Of a stretch of 64,000 nt of DNA, positions 1 through 11,605 are shown one piece after another. Within the stretch, counting starts at the first letter, position 1. Each line of letters begins with the position of its first letter. The DNA is taken from positions 138,119,651 to 138,183,650 of the forward strand of contig NC_133771.1 in assembly GCF_003597395.2 (NCBI RefSeq), in the 5' to 3' direction. Under the pieces are notes generated by a model that searched no databases, was not told the DNA's origin, and was given only the letters and a program-made list of their open reading frames with translations. The translations under genes were made by a program, and so were the position numbers. This DNA is from Chelonoidis abingdonii. Lineage: Eukaryota; Chordata; Testudines; Testudinidae.

Positions 1-247
1 ACACTGTTTTTGCACCATCATGCATTGGGGTCTCAACCCAGAATTCCAATGGGCGGGGGAGACTGCGGGAACTATGGGATAGCTACCCACAGTGCAACGC
101 TCCAGAAATCGACGCTAGCCTCAGACCATGGACGCACACCGCCAAATTAATGTGCTTAGTGTGGCCGCGTGCACTCGACTTTATACAATCTGTTTTACAA
201 AACCGGTTTATGTAAAATTGGAATAATGCCGTAGCATAGACATACCC
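1..247. mobile_element. Right-hand part of a PIF/Harbinger-like DNA transposon
   Basis: The block ends in tagacataccc at about 247, the inward-facing end typical of abundant turtle elements whose other terminus reads gggtatgtctac. It is richer in CpG and GC than the DNA to its right. The left terminus lies outside the window, so the terminal inverted repeat cannot be paired. The three bases after the end are TAT rather than the TAA or TTA expected for Harbinger, so the superfamily is an inference. No transposase frame is present. Confidence 0.45.
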
Positions 248-573
248 TATGCCTCCATCTCACTGATAATCCTGGGTTTATGTGGACATTTTTGAAAAGA
301 GAAATGCAGGCTCGCTACCTCCACACTGAGACTACAACTGCTCCATAGACCTAAAGCCTGGGGCAAAGGTCCCTTACCAATGAATCTATGCAATGCCTGA
401 GCTGAAACTGGCCACTCTTTGTTCATACACCCAAGACAACTGGCCAAGAGTTTCATCCAATGCTCCATCTTCCTGGCAGGGGCTTCAGTACTTTTTGTTA
501 AGAGAAAGGAAGGAACACTCTACCTCTGAGTTCAGAGCCTGATAATCTACAAAGTGATGGTTCAAAAAAATCA
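248..573. other. Unassigned intergenic sequence
   Basis: I see no gene, terminal repeat or RNA motif here. The short minus-strand frame of 73 codons has no recognisable motif. Confidence 0.5.
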
Positions 574-1190
574 GTGTCTCCTGCCCTAATCTTGAAGTTG
601 CAAGATTGTGTTTGTTCTGCCAGTATTTTCACCAGACTGGATCTTTCAGAGATTTACAACCTAGTGCACATTAGGTCAGGAGATGAATGGGAGACGGTCT
701 TCCAAACCTGCTATGGACACTATGAATACTTAGTGATACCTGTCCATCTGACTAATGCCCCCACAACCTTTCATCACTTTGTGAATGATGTGTTTAGAGA
801 CATCCTGGATCAGTTCCTCAGTCTGTTTCTTAGCAAATCAACTCCATCACCTTCAAATGCAGCACCCCTGTCCCTCAAGATACATCCTATTTTCCATATG
901 TGCCTCCTGAAGCCTTACATTGAGGAACCCTTTCCTGATCAGTCTGAACAGCCACCCCAACCAGTCCAGATCCAAGGGCATGAGAAATATATAGTCTGCC
1001 CTGTTAACTTTAGACTGTAGTGGGAGGGAGAGACTGTACTGCCTCACAGATTGCGAGGGCTATGGTCCTGAAGACTTATCCTGGGAACCTGCTTACTATG
1101 TCCATTCCCCCAACTTGGTAACAAAGGCTTCATCAAGACCATCTGGGCCTGGTATTAACCCAGAGAAAGGGCACCCTGAAGGGAGGGTAA
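574..1190 (+). pseudogene. Ty3/gypsy retrotransposon pol remnant with large internal deletion
   Basis: One frame of 148 codons (574-1020) starts with a Ty3/gypsy reverse-transcriptase segment. It has the block around LTNAPTTFHHFVND (about residues 59-72) and the preceding substrate-binding strand. At about 820-830 it jumps to sequence typical of the C-terminal end of gypsy polyproteins (HPIFHMCLLKPY, then a proline-rich linker). After the stop at 1018 a shifted frame continues with GPEDLSWEPA, a chromodomain-like WEP motif, to about 1100. The YxDD active-site box, RNase H and most of integrase are missing, so the copy is non-functional. The retained order, RT then integrase tail then chromodomain-like end, fits a vertebrate chromovirus with one internal deletion. 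Confidence 0.8.
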
Positions 1191-1700
1191 TATAAGGATC
1201 CATGGCACTAGAACCCAGGTCTGCAGAGCCTGGGGCAGCTCATGTTCCTACATTACCACAGGCAGGTGACATAATGCTGCATCCAAGGAGCAGTGTAGAG
1301 ATTGGACCATAATTCCTGTGGTGCCTAAAGGGCCAGAGTGACAGCAAACTGCAGCCCTTTGATTGGCCCACATTACTATTAAACGCTTAAGGGTACCCCA
1401 GGAAGTTATCTGGGCAATCATGCAAACTTCCAACTGACTTGCTGTGGCTCCAGACATTGCTTCATTTTGCCGCACTCCCTGATCTTCGGTCAAAGACTCT
1501 GTCCTGACTTTTGCCTACTTATTTTGGCTCTTGCATTTACTCTGATCCCTGCTCACTGACCACTGCTTTGTGACCACCCCTTGACTTTTCATTACAAGCT
1601 CAGCAATAACCTTTAGGCCATACTGCCCATGTCCCACTCCCTTACAACATATTGATGGTGATTTGAACCCCTCCCCTGATTTTTGAAGACTCATTTGTAG
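1191..1700 (+). mobile_element. LTR-like 3' flank of the gypsy remnant
   Basis: This follows directly on the end of the polyprotein remnant, where a 3' LTR would lie. It has an LTR-like layout: a block ending in attaaacgc near 1376-1385 that could be a decayed TATA region, then a C/T-rich stretch with repeated ctgac and gactt words (about 1495-1600), common in turtle gypsy LTRs. Boundaries and TSD could not be fixed, and no 5' LTR is in the window. Confidence 0.45.
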
Positions 1701-2219
1701 CTTCCCAGAAGATTTATTAGGAATATTCTCCAGCAAGCTTTGGAAGATGTAGATCAAAGTCTCATTGCTGAGTCATTGTCTGAGAACTCTTAATTATTGT
1801 TTCAATCTTCAATTTTGCAGAGAAGGCTTTTACAATTGATTCATTTATAAATCACACGGCATGATGGAGGAAATTTCTAACAAACATATGACATTAACAT
1901 TGCTTTTTGCAAAATTACATTTTTAAAATGTATTCAGTTTTCCCCTAATGGGAAAGAGGGGATACAACAGTGAGAGTGAAAGAAAGGACTTAAAATTTAT
2001 ATCAGACTGTATCAGTTAATTTAGCATAATTACTGTAATTACAGACACATGATAAAGTGGTTATTTCAAAACCCCAAATCTTTTGGGTGGAAACCCTCAT
2101 GCCATTTCTTTGTGCATTGGTAAAGCTACATTATGAGCTTTTGGGCTAAATTAGACAAGAATGCATTGAGTCTGCAAACCCTTTCTCTTATATTTAACGG
2201 CCCTTATGTGAGTAGTCCC
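1701..2219. other. AT-rich unassigned sequence
   Basis: No gene or repeat termini recognised. Several short A and T runs are present and no open frame carries a motif. Confidence 0.5.
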
Positions 2220-2460
2220 ATTGTCTTCAGTGAGACTAATGCTGGGGTTTTCATAGGAGCCTTAGGGATTTAAATGCCCAGATCCCATGAAATTCAATAG
2301 AAGTTAAGCACCTAACCTCAGGCTCTTGAATATTCTAGCCTATGACTATAATGCTTCCACTGGGATTGATGGGGTGAAATCCTGGCCCTATTGTGGTCAA
2401 TTGCAAAATTTCCATTGACTTCAATGGAGTCAAGATTTCACCCTGGTGCAAGTAGGGATT
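2220..2460. repeat. Ancient sauropsid repeat with CATTGACTTCAATGG core
   Basis: The core cattgacttcaatgg at about 2413-2427 is nearly palindromic, and it is flanked by words such as gaaatcctggccc and gatttcaccctgg that face each other. Similar wording recurs at several other sites (about 9850, 23940, 27175, 27860, 34010, 42050, 52885, 55105). This suggests a dispersed old palindromic MITE or SINE family. I cannot name it. Confidence 0.4.
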
Positions 2461-2929
2461 GCAAAATGAAGACTAATACTAGCAAGTGGCTTATCAGGCC
2501 GCAGCTCCAAGATGAGTTCAGTATATAAAGAGTCTTCATTATATTCTAGTTTCAGGTCTCGAGACAGCATCTAAAACATACTTTTCTTTATCATAAAGAA
2601 AGAACATTTTCATTTACTAAAGATACACAATTTTGCACAAGGATGGAGCTAATTTTTGCCCACAGATGGATTAAATTTTGTACCCCCTCTTATTTTTCAC
2701 AACCCAAACCTAAGGGGATTGAAGCTCTAGTGTCTTTCAACAATATTTTTACATTCCAAAGCCAAAAAATTGTACTTCAGAATTTTTTTATGATTTTTTT
2801 GATAGAAGGATAAAATTTCCTGCTGACCTGGAAGGTTTAGCAGTATTATGAGTCAGGGATGAACTCCCCTAGAGATGGGGAAATCCTGACTATATTCCCC
2901 AATAATCAGAACTCTTCTTTTTCTTCTTT
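2461..2929. other. Unassigned intergenic sequence
   Basis: No gene, termini or RNA gene recognised. Confidence 0.5.
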
Positions 2930-3319
2930 ATTGTGAGCAACTCCATCATCTTCCTGTCCCTCAGTCTTGTAAACTCAGGCTCATCTTTGATTTATCTTCT
3001 TCTTAAACATTCACACCATCACTTAGTGTGGCCAGTTTTCCTTCCACAATATCTCAAAAATTCATCTATTCTTGACATCAAAACCCTTGTCCATGCTTTG
3101 ATCTTCCCATGTTTTGATTATGGCCATGCCCTTCTCAGTGGCTTCCCTATAGACAGCTCTACCCCCAACTCATCACACACTCCATTCCTCCAGTCCTTCT
3201 AGAATATAGCATTAAAACTCATCTAGCACATCCATGACTGAAGAAATTTCCAGACACTACTCAGATTCCTTCATTGGTTTCCCCTCTTCTTCCACATCAA
3301 ACTGAAGTTCTGTCTTATT
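2930..3319 (+). mobile_element. L2-type LINE ORF2 remnant, 5' part (split by LTR)
   Basis: Conceptual translation of 2933-3202 contains the late reverse-transcriptase block of L2/CR1-type LINEs in decayed form: KTLVHALIFPCFDYGHALLSGFP, close to the usual pattern of valine, thumb residues and a DYCNALL-like box. After the frame stops, shifted frames at about 3236-3310 resemble the following HITPVL...LHWLP segment. The remnant is cut at 3319 by the LTR at 3320-3896 and continues at 3897. It is old and carries several frameshifts. Confidence 0.6.
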
Positions 3320-3896
3320 TGTGATACAGCATGGCCAGAGGGCAGCAGGAGAGTGTTAGCAGGGAGCCTTATTCCCTGCAAGGGGAGGAAGGTTTGCTAT
3401 AGATTAACTAGAGCACCTGAAGCCAATTAGAGCACCAGCAGTCAGTCATGTGATAAAAAACCCCTGCTTCAGTCAGACAGTGTGGGAGTTGGAGCAGAGA
3501 GCAATTTGAAAGAGTAGGAGAAGAGAGACAAAAGGAAAGTTTGGAGGAGTGCTGTGATGGGCTGAGAAATCCAAAAGAAACCCTAGGTAAGGGGCACCTG
3601 GCTTGTGTAGAAGGAAGGGCAAGAAGCCCCTTCACAAGCTGAAGGACAGGAGAGGGAAGTAACCCAGGGGAAGGAACTGCTAGTTCAAGTGGTTCACCAC
3701 AAACCTCAGGGCCCCTGGGTTGGGACCTGGAGAAGAGGGTGGGCCCAGGTCCCTCCCTCTCCACTCCACTCCCCTCCTCAAGGACACTAGTGGGGTAATT
3801 AAAATACCGATTCAGAGGCAAGCAATGGTGCCCTGAACCTTCCCCAAAGAAGAGAAAGTGTGAGACCCAGCATAACAGGACCGGCAATTTGCCACA
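3320..3896 (+). mobile_element. Solo LTR (TGTGAT...CCACA family) inserted in an L2 LINE
   Basis: It starts TGTGATACAGC and ends GCCACA, and is flanked by a perfect 4-bp duplication TATT (3316-3319 and 3897-3900). L2 LINE sequence sits on both sides, so it inserted into that LINE. Inside are an AATTAGA/CACCTGAAGCC block, a TATA-like gataaaaaac near 3440, a purine-rich downstream half, and the family signature around 3710-3755 (cctgggttgggacctgg, then gagggtgggccc). The same layout occurs at 10255, 56418 and, inverted, 36966-37532. Length is 577 bp. No internal region is present, so this is a solo LTR, probably Ty3/gypsy class. Confidence 0.75.
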
Positions 3897-4120
3897 TATT
3901 GCTTTCAAGGCCCTGCACAATTTAGCCACTTCCTAATTTTATGTACTCTACTTTCACTCCTACCTTGCACTCCTTGTCTCTGCCCAAACCATAAAACTAA
4001 CCTCTACCTCTTTTCACTCTTGTTTTTGTTCTTATTTCCATGCAACTCCTTAGGCCTGGAACCCACTGCCTGATGCTGACTGTCACATATCCACTTTTCC
4101 CTTCATCTCAGTTTTTCTGG
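3897..4120 (+). mobile_element. L2-type LINE ORF2 remnant, 3' part
   Basis: This resumes the L2 frame after the LTR: the translation begins with an FKALHNL-like word and ends near LRPGTHCL, both usual in the C-terminal tail of L2/CR1-type ORF2. It is frameshifted and old. Confidence 0.5.
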
Positions 4121-4313
4121 GATGCATATTTTTGCCCTCAGAGGGGTTGGCTAGCAAAATGACTAATTGCTGGAAATGGGTGTCAATATTGGCTGCAGTT
4201 AACCAGGGCGGAACACAATTTAACTGCAAGCATAACCAAGGACAAACTGTCTTCAGCACCACTGCACAAACAGTGGATAAACTCTGCTATAAGTAGCATG
4301 ATATATATGATGA

Positions 4314-4560
4314 TATAGAATCACAGAAATGTGGGGCTGGAAGGGACCTCCAGAGGTCATCTAGTCCAATCCTCTGTGTGACAGACTTTTGTCTAACCTG
4401 TTCTTTAAAATCTCCAGTGACTTGAATTCATTGTCTCTAAGTAACCTATTCCATTGCTTAATTAGATAGTTAGAAAGTTTTTATTAATATCTAAACTAAA
4501 TTTCCTTTGCTGCAAACTAAGATGATTACTTCTTGGAATGAGTGCCTAGCTATTCTCTTG
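4314..4560 (-). mobile_element. CR1 LINE 3' end
   Basis: The left end reads agaatcacagaaatgtgggg followed by ggaagggacctccagagg and tcatctagtccaa. Read in reverse, this is the CR1 3' untranslated region running into its terminal gattct repeats, so the element lies on the minus strand with its 3' end at 4314. It is 5'-truncated at about 4560. Confidence 0.75.
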
Positions 4561-5359
4561 ATCTTGCATGGTATAAAAAATGAAGCTCTGGCATACCATA
4601 TCTTATAAGTAACTTTAAATTTCTGTCATAGTTCTAGAAAAGTATGAAAAAAATACATAACTTATCATTTTGGGTGAGGGAGGAAAACCTCAGATTCACA
4701 GTCACCTCTTCTGAGATACAGTTGCAATCATAGGGGGCCTCTCTATTAATTGTTGCAAGCCTATTTCCTTCAGCAGGGCTCCTAAGATTCTGAATTACAG
4801 TCCTGTGTGCTTTACACAAATTTTATCTGCCGTTCCAGATACGACTCTGAGGCTTCTTTAAAATAAATTTCTAACAAATTGTAACATTACTTTTTAAAAT
4901 AGAAACATTGAGGCAGATTCTCCATTAGTACATGCTTATACCATTAATAAGGTCAGTCCATTCTCTCAAGAGTAGCAAATTTTCCAGTCAGTGGATTCCA
5001 CACTGTGAATGAGCACTAAGTTATGAAGTCTTCTTTAGCTGTTTCCTTTTTCTAACCATCTGGTTATTTCTTAAACTCCATCAAAGTGCTGGTTTACTTC
5101 ATCAAGTAAAAAAACACTGAGTTTAGGCTAACAATCGTATGCATTCTTCTGCGGACTGAATTATTCCGAATTTCTGCCCTCCCTCCCCTTTCCCTCAAGA
5201 TTTTACTTTCCTCTTCTACAGCATCTGATTGCCATATATAATCAGATGTGAAGTGACACTCTCTGATATTTCTATGGAGAAAGTACACAAGGAAGTGTTA
5301 TTTACTCCTCATAACACAAGAACTAGGAGTTACCAAATGAAATTAATAAGCACTAGGTT
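4561..5359. other. Unassigned intergenic sequence
   Basis: No gene or clear repeat termini seen. Confidence 0.5.
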
Positions 5360-5672
5360 TAAAACAAAAAAAAGGAAGTATTTCTAAACACAATGCACAG
5401 TCAATCTGTGGAACTCTTTGCCAGAGGATGTTGTGAAGGTCAAAATTATAATAGGGTTCAAAAAAGTATTGGCCAGGATGGGCAGGGATGGTGTCCCTAG
5501 CCTCTGTTTGACAGAAGCTGGGAATGGGTGACAAGGGATGGATCACTTGATGATTACCTGTTCTGTTCATTCCCTCTGGGGCACCTGGCATTAGCCACTG
5601 TTGGAAGACAGGATACTGGGCTAGATGAGCCTTTGGTCTGACCCCGTATGGTCATTCTTATGTTCTTATGAA
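5360..5672 (+). mobile_element. CR1 LINE 3' end
   Basis: This is the plus-strand 3' region of a CR1. It contains ctgtggaactctttgccagagg, a word from the coding end, then atactgggctagatgagcc, and it ends in the tandem ttcttatgttcttatg (about 5656-5671), the short terminal microsatellite typical of CR1. It is 5'-truncated and only mildly diverged. Confidence 0.85.
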
Positions 5673-7639
5673 CCTGCTGCCCTCATGAGTGATGAGCAGA
5701 CTTCAAAAAGGTTCAAGGCAAAGTTTTGGGGTAAATTTCAGATGCTCCTCTGAACCTTTGAGTCTCTTTAGATTGCAAAATAGAGTTTGCAGTCTCTCCA
5801 GGCAGAGGCACAAACCAACAGAAGGAGAAAACGGATTCACCTTCTAGAAAGTCCTCATTGTTTTATAATCCATGTACAGTGCCTAGATACTATATTGAAA
5901 GGCACTGTGGGAATGTATAGGAGGAAAGACATCTGATCTTTCTGAAAAGTTTTTTTTAATACTTCAGAGTTCCATTTGTGCCTTAAATGTCAGAGCAGCC
6001 TCACTCATCACTGTTTGTTACTTTCACTTTGTTTTGGAGTTTTCAACAATTGTTCAGGTTACAACAGTTCTGTTTTTCTCTGAACCAACTCAGTTGTGCA
6101 TAACAACTCAGCAACTGGAATAAATGCTAAAGTTTATAGCTAAGATTGTTCATTTTATAATAAAAACAGATGAGAGAAACACCACTCAGCACATGTACAC
6201 TTTAAAATAAACTACTCTGGAAAAAAAACACACCCTACAAACATAAATACAATGATGACAACACACTTATGCTCTATCCCCCAGGAGCAGAGGAGGAACT
6301 TTACCCCTTCCAGATAGGCCCTGCAGCATGCCCTGTATGTCAACAAACTCCAACTATGCAGGGACAGGGAGGGGAGTGGCCTTCTAGAGAAGAGGACTCT
6401 CCTTGCTGAGAATACCCTTCCTCCAGCTGCTCCCTCTCTAGGTGATAGCTCAAGCACGTCAGCAGATCCCAGCTGCTATCATCATGCGGTGTGGCTTGTA
6501 AGGTAGATTGGACCCAAACCATTTATTGGTCAAAACCAACAGCTTGATTTTCAACCAGAAAATGAATACGAGCCCAGATTTCATTCACTTCCTGTAACAA
6601 GCACTACTGCTTGTTGATAGGCCTTGTTACCTTTCATTTTTGGAGTCAGTCATTCTATTATTCTCACCAATAGTTAGAAGCAAAAGAGAACACCCTTTGC
6701 CCCCTCCCCTTCCAGAGAATGTAGAAAGGCAGAACAAATTTAAAACACGAGGAGGAGCAGGGAAACTGTTTAACTTCCACTCAGTTAAACAGTTTTAGAG
6801 AGAATGGTAAATCAGCCACTAAGATGACCTGCTTTACCCCATCCCCCAAACAGTTGTTTGAGAACATCAGCAATACTTTTAGCACTTATTCTCCACATGT
6901 GCATGCAACTCCCTTTGATGCAAATGAGTTACTTCCACATATCATGGGGAAAATAGACCCTGTAAGTAGTCTGGGAATCCCTAACGCACCAGATCCTTGG
7001 TTACTTCACTCCATTTCCAAAAGCTGTCTGCATATTTATGTGTCACCTCAACTCATTTGTCCCAGCAGGCAGCTGGTTCTGTCATATAATACCATGCTTG
7101 CTGCTCCATAAGTATCCTGGAATAGTTAATGTCCATTTCTGCATGAAAGCTTCCACTTTACATCCCCTCTTATAATGTGCCAGTTTGCAGCTTTTGTGAG
7201 AATTCTCTGCAATAACACTATTTTATCATCTGGCGCTATAAACTTACAGACGTAACTCTGTACACTGACCCACCATAGGGGCTACAAGCTAATGGACAAG
7301 TCATCACCTCCACTTTTATGGACTAAGGGTAAAAATTCCTGGGCATGGAAGGGCAGAGGAATGGTGTCTCATCCACTGCTATAGCTTTGGTCACTTAAAT
7401 CAATCTTTCACCTGAAGGGCTAGAATATGTTCACATATGGATGTACAAGGGAGGGAGAGGGTACATGGAGCCAGCTGGCTACAAGCGATGAGGTGCCTGT
7501 TACACTCTCTAAGGATGGTGCAGTGGCTGCATTTCCCAGGAGTCATTGCATCTCCCTAAGGTACTTTGCATCCTGGAAGTCCCACTGGGACAGCACAGTT
7601 TTGTACCACCCCCGATGCAGGGCTATGGCTTAATATCAC
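5673..7639. other. Unassigned intergenic sequence
   Basis: Nearly 2 kb with no exon-like frame, RNA motif or terminal repeats that I recognise. Open frames here are under 100 codons and lack motifs. Confidence 0.5.
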
Positions 7640-8010
7640 AGGTTAAGAGATGGTTTGATCACAGTCTATAAGTACCTAGACGGGGAACAAATATTTAAGA
7701 ATAGGCTCTTCAATCTAGCAGGAAGGGTATAACACAATCCAATGACTGGAAGTTGAAGTTAGATAAATGCAGAATAGAAATAAGGCATCAATTTTTAATG
7801 GTGAGAATAATTAACCATGGGAACAATTTGCCAAGGGTCATGATGGATTCACCATCACTGACAATTTTTAAATCAAGATAGGATATTTTTCTAAAAGCTC
7901 TGCTGTAGGAATGATTGTGGGGAAGTTCTATGGCCTGTGCTATACAGGAGATCAGATGAGATGATTAACATATAGATTCTAAGGCCACAAGGCACCAATC
8001 AATCTATGAA
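7640..8010 (+). mobile_element. CR1 LINE 3' end, older copy
   Basis: Diverged plus-strand CR1 3' region. It shows cagtctataagtacctagacgg, a loading block from the coding end, ccatgggaacaatttgccaa, and gagatcagatgagatgatta before a weak tail ending near caatctatgaatg. Confidence 0.7.
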
Positions 8011-8558
8011 TGACTCCTCAATTCAATGACTAGAACCACAATATGATAATGGGATCCTAAAGTAAGTTGAATTTTGCTGATTAAAAAAACAAACAAAAAA
8101 ATACCGCTTTTTCAGAACTCCTGTGCTATTTTCATTGCTTTGTGGTATTTAACTAAATGCTTAGACAATTGCTTTTACCATATTTAAACAAGAGGGGGTT
8201 TGGTTTAAAAATTTCCAAAGATGTCTAGCATTCAGATTGGCAACAGTTGTATGGAATAAAATATGTGGACATAATTACAGACCAACTGTTAATTTGGCAC
8301 TTGTACAGGAATGAAATTTCAATTAAGTTTTGTCAGCAGCAAGTGTGAATGACAGATCCCATATGAAACTTCATATCCAGTAAACTGCCTAAATAAAGAT
8401 TGGGATGTCATCCAGTTAATGAATTAGATCACATGCACTGATTACATACTTTGTAAATAATGTTCTCCTTTCCCCTGTTCTTGAAAATGAATTGTTTATC
8501 CAGTTGTTGTTTTCTTAAAGAATGGCCCACATAGCAGGTAAATTGGAACAGTCACACT
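8011..8558. other. Unassigned intergenic sequence
   Basis: AT-rich, with no gene or repeat termini recognised. Confidence 0.5.
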
Positions 8559-9078
8559 CTGGGCTGACCCCTAAGCCAAATGGTGCCCCAGGCGAGGAGC
8601 ACCTTCAGCACTCCCCTCCCCTCAATTTGTTAAACTTTTGGATGCCTTTTTATTGCATTTGTAGCCCATTTCATGACTTTGAGGCATGATTTGCATGCAT
8701 GATTTATCCCTGTCATACAAGACAAATATTGCAGCTGGACTCTCACTTCACTTCAGTTCGTTCTTATATCTCACTTATTGACTGGCAATGCCTCTCCCCT
8801 TATACACCCATGAGGGTATGGCTGACAACATCCTAGGAGGTTTGAGGCAAATGTAGCTCTCAAAGTCTGGAAGGTTCCACAAGATTGTACAAAGGTCCAG
8901 AACATTCTAGAAGGTTAGTGAAAAATGAATCCACATAGGGAATACCCAAAACAGGTTACTTCAAACATTCTATTTTTCCTTTTGTTGCTAACAACAAAAA
9001 TAGCACCCCGAGCCTGGGACCCTCCAAGCTCCATACCCCCAGCAGTCGCCTGGGTCGCTTGCCCTAAATCTGGCTCTG
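8559..9078. mobile_element. hAT-like non-autonomous element
   Basis: Ends are ctgggctgacccct on the left and aaatctggctctg on the right, loosely inverted. They are flanked by imperfect 8-bp copies GTCACACT (8551-8558) and ATCACATT (9079-9086), 6 of 8 identical. The length is 520 bp, with no transposase frame. The ends are diverged, so the class is tentative. Confidence 0.45.
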
Positions 9079-9086
9079 ATCACATT

Positions 9087-10254
9087 GTGTTTAGAGCAGG
9101 GTCATACAACTGAGTGAATTATCCCATTAGCCCGATAGGCCAGAATTAAATCACATGCAAGATTTTTGAATATATATAATAAAATGACTGCACAAGGTCA
9201 CAAAGCAGTTGTATTCACATTCATTTGGAACCATGCAATGAAGTACAAATCCTCTCCCAAAGAATTCATGTTGCTACCAGACAGTGATTCAGCTGCTGTT
9301 CTCAGTGGTCCCAGGAGAAAACCAGATTATCTCAGCACCATCAGCAAGTTTCTGGAAAGAGAGACAGATTATTAATGGGGTAGCATGGAAAGGCTCACTA
9401 GCCTTTCAACTATGAAATATGTTCCTGTACTGGATGAACAAGCGCTACATTTCCTGTTCTGTCTCAGCTATAATAGCTACCAGTGGCTATGAATGCCTCC
9501 CCCTTTTAAAAAAAAGTATAATACTAAAGAACTCTCAAAAAATTAATTCCAGTCACCCAACCCGAAACTATTTTGTCTTTCCCCACACTGTAGTTAGAGC
9601 TTGGATTTCATTAACAAAAATACACTCTGCAGCAGCTGATCCATGATAGTTACTGCAAATCTTCTTTGCTTTGAAGCAGTAAAAGCAATGCCAGATTAAG
9701 CACGCAACTCTTGTACTGTCAGCTCATGTAGAAGGCACCTTTAGACCTATTCTGCCTTCACTCAACCCCTGGAAATGATATTTTAATCTGCATGCAACCT
9801 AAATTCCAAAATTGACAACTGCAGATTCATGAATGATATCACAGTTCCAATCTCACTCACACTGGTGTGAATCAGGAGTAATTCCATTTACTTCAGAGGA
9901 GTTACTCCAGCTTTACACTGGTGTAACAGAGATCAGAGTCCGCTCCAAGCATTGGAGAAATTCTTGAATATGCTTAGTGCACATATTCAAACATGTAAAT
10001 GAGGAGGTTCTCTACTGTGGTCAACATTTAGATCATCCTTCAGCTGGAAAAGGAGATGTAGTGAGGCTGGGGCTTTTTTTTGTATATTTGCTTATATTAA
10101 AGTTTTTGGTACTTTCATCCTTTAGCAGGGTTGACTGTGGAAGTGAAAGCTATCACCAGCACCATCCAGTCGTGATGACGAGTCATTTTAAAAAATGAAA
10201 TGGGTGTCAAGCCAACTCCTTAGTTTAAGTTTGTATAAACAAGCTACTACAGTC
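9087..10254. other. Unassigned sequence with one ancient palindromic repeat
   Basis: At about 9850-9940 the words cacactggtgtgaatcagg and ttacactggtgtaac face each other around a ttacttcagaggagtt centre, matching the palindromic family noted at 2220. Nothing else was recognised. Confidence 0.4.
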
Positions 10255-10965
10255 TGTGATGGGGCAAGGCCAGATGGCTACAGTAAAGTAGTGAGGAACA
10301 GGTATGTTAGCCCCAGGCTAAACAAATCCCTGGTACCATGGTAACCAAATGGCAGTTGTTCCAGGTTAATTAAGACACCTGGGGCCAATTAAGATCCTTC
10401 TAGAAGTGGAGATAGCTAGATTGATTGGGACACCTGAAGCCAATCAAGGGCTGGCTGGAACTAGTTAAAAGCCTCCCAGTTAGTCAGTGAGGTGTGGGTG
10501 TCAGGAGCTATAGGAGGGAGTTGTGCTGTTGGAGGAATGAAACAGTATGAATCCATATTAGGTGCAAGGAAGGTGGCCCTGAGGTAATGGTGAAGGAGAT
10601 ATAGAGTGGGGGATGCTGTGGGGAAGTGGCCCAGGGAATTGTACATGTCCTATTTCCAAAAAGTCAGCTACCATAGCTGCTAATTTTAGGGTCCCTGGGC
10701 TGGAGCCGAGAGTAGAGGGTGGGCTTGGGCTCCACCCTCCCCTCCCTGATTAATCACTGAGACTGGAAGACAACAGAGACCGTGAGGGAGGATTGCTTCT
10801 CCTCACCTCTGTTGTTGGCTTATGATGAAAATAGCTCAGTAAGCTGTGACCCTTCTCTCTAGAGAGAGAGAAGGGCTATGTGGAGGGTCCCAGTGAGCCT
10901 CTGAGGCTAGCAAAATCTTCCAGGAAACGCAGGACCCACAGAGTTAAGGACAAAACTTTGTCATA
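10255..10965 (+). mobile_element. Solo LTR (TGTGATGGGG family), 711 bp
   Basis: Starts TGTGATGGGGC and ends ACTTTGTCATA, with a 4-bp duplication AGTC on each side (10251-10254 and 10966-10969). Internal layout: ccaggctaaacaaatccctgg, repeated CACCTG..GCCAAT blocks (10375-10445), a TATA-like agttaaaagcc near 10463, a purine-rich transcribed half, and the signature gtccctgggctgg at about 10691. It is the most complete copy of the family seen at 3320, 36966 (minus) and 56418. There is no internal region and no second LTR. Confidence 0.8.
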
Positions 10966-11605
10966 AGTCTGAAGACTGTACATTTCACATCACAACTATG
11001 ATACTGGCTATCATAGGACACTGGAGAAAAGTTGATCTCTATTTATACTTTCCAGTAGCTTCATCTCAAGAAAAGCATTTTTCACCCTTTTAAAATGGGC
11101 TTTGATAGGCCACCCAATTTTTTCATGATGTTTAATGAATGCAGAAATCAAGCACTCATACATGCTGCTACTCATTGTAATCAGGCACACAGCAGTCAGC
11201 CAAAACATCAGTAGCACAATCAAGGCATGGATTGCTCCCTAGCTTATGAGTGTTGGGGAAACTATTTGGCCATTCAGTTTCTTCAGAAGATTAGGGTGGT
11301 GAGTGCTAATTTAGGGAAAAAAATGGAATCATCTTCGGGACTTTCTGAAAAGCTTTTGAATTCCCATATAGCCAATCTACTATATAGTTTCTGGTGCATT
11401 AGTGGCAGTTACAAATAAAGCTGCCTATGTGGTTCCATTCGAAGTTCTTGTTTTGAGTCAGTCAGAACATCCCAAAACTCACTCATCAGGTGACATTTTA
11501 TAGCTCTTAAAATAAAAATCTTCAAGAATAATTGTTGAGCAAAGTTAGTGCACACCCTTGAGTAATTTTTGAGTGTGAAAAGTCCAGGAATGCATTATAA
11601 ATGGA
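10966..11605. other. Unassigned intergenic sequence
   Basis: No gene or repeat termini recognised. Confidence 0.5.
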
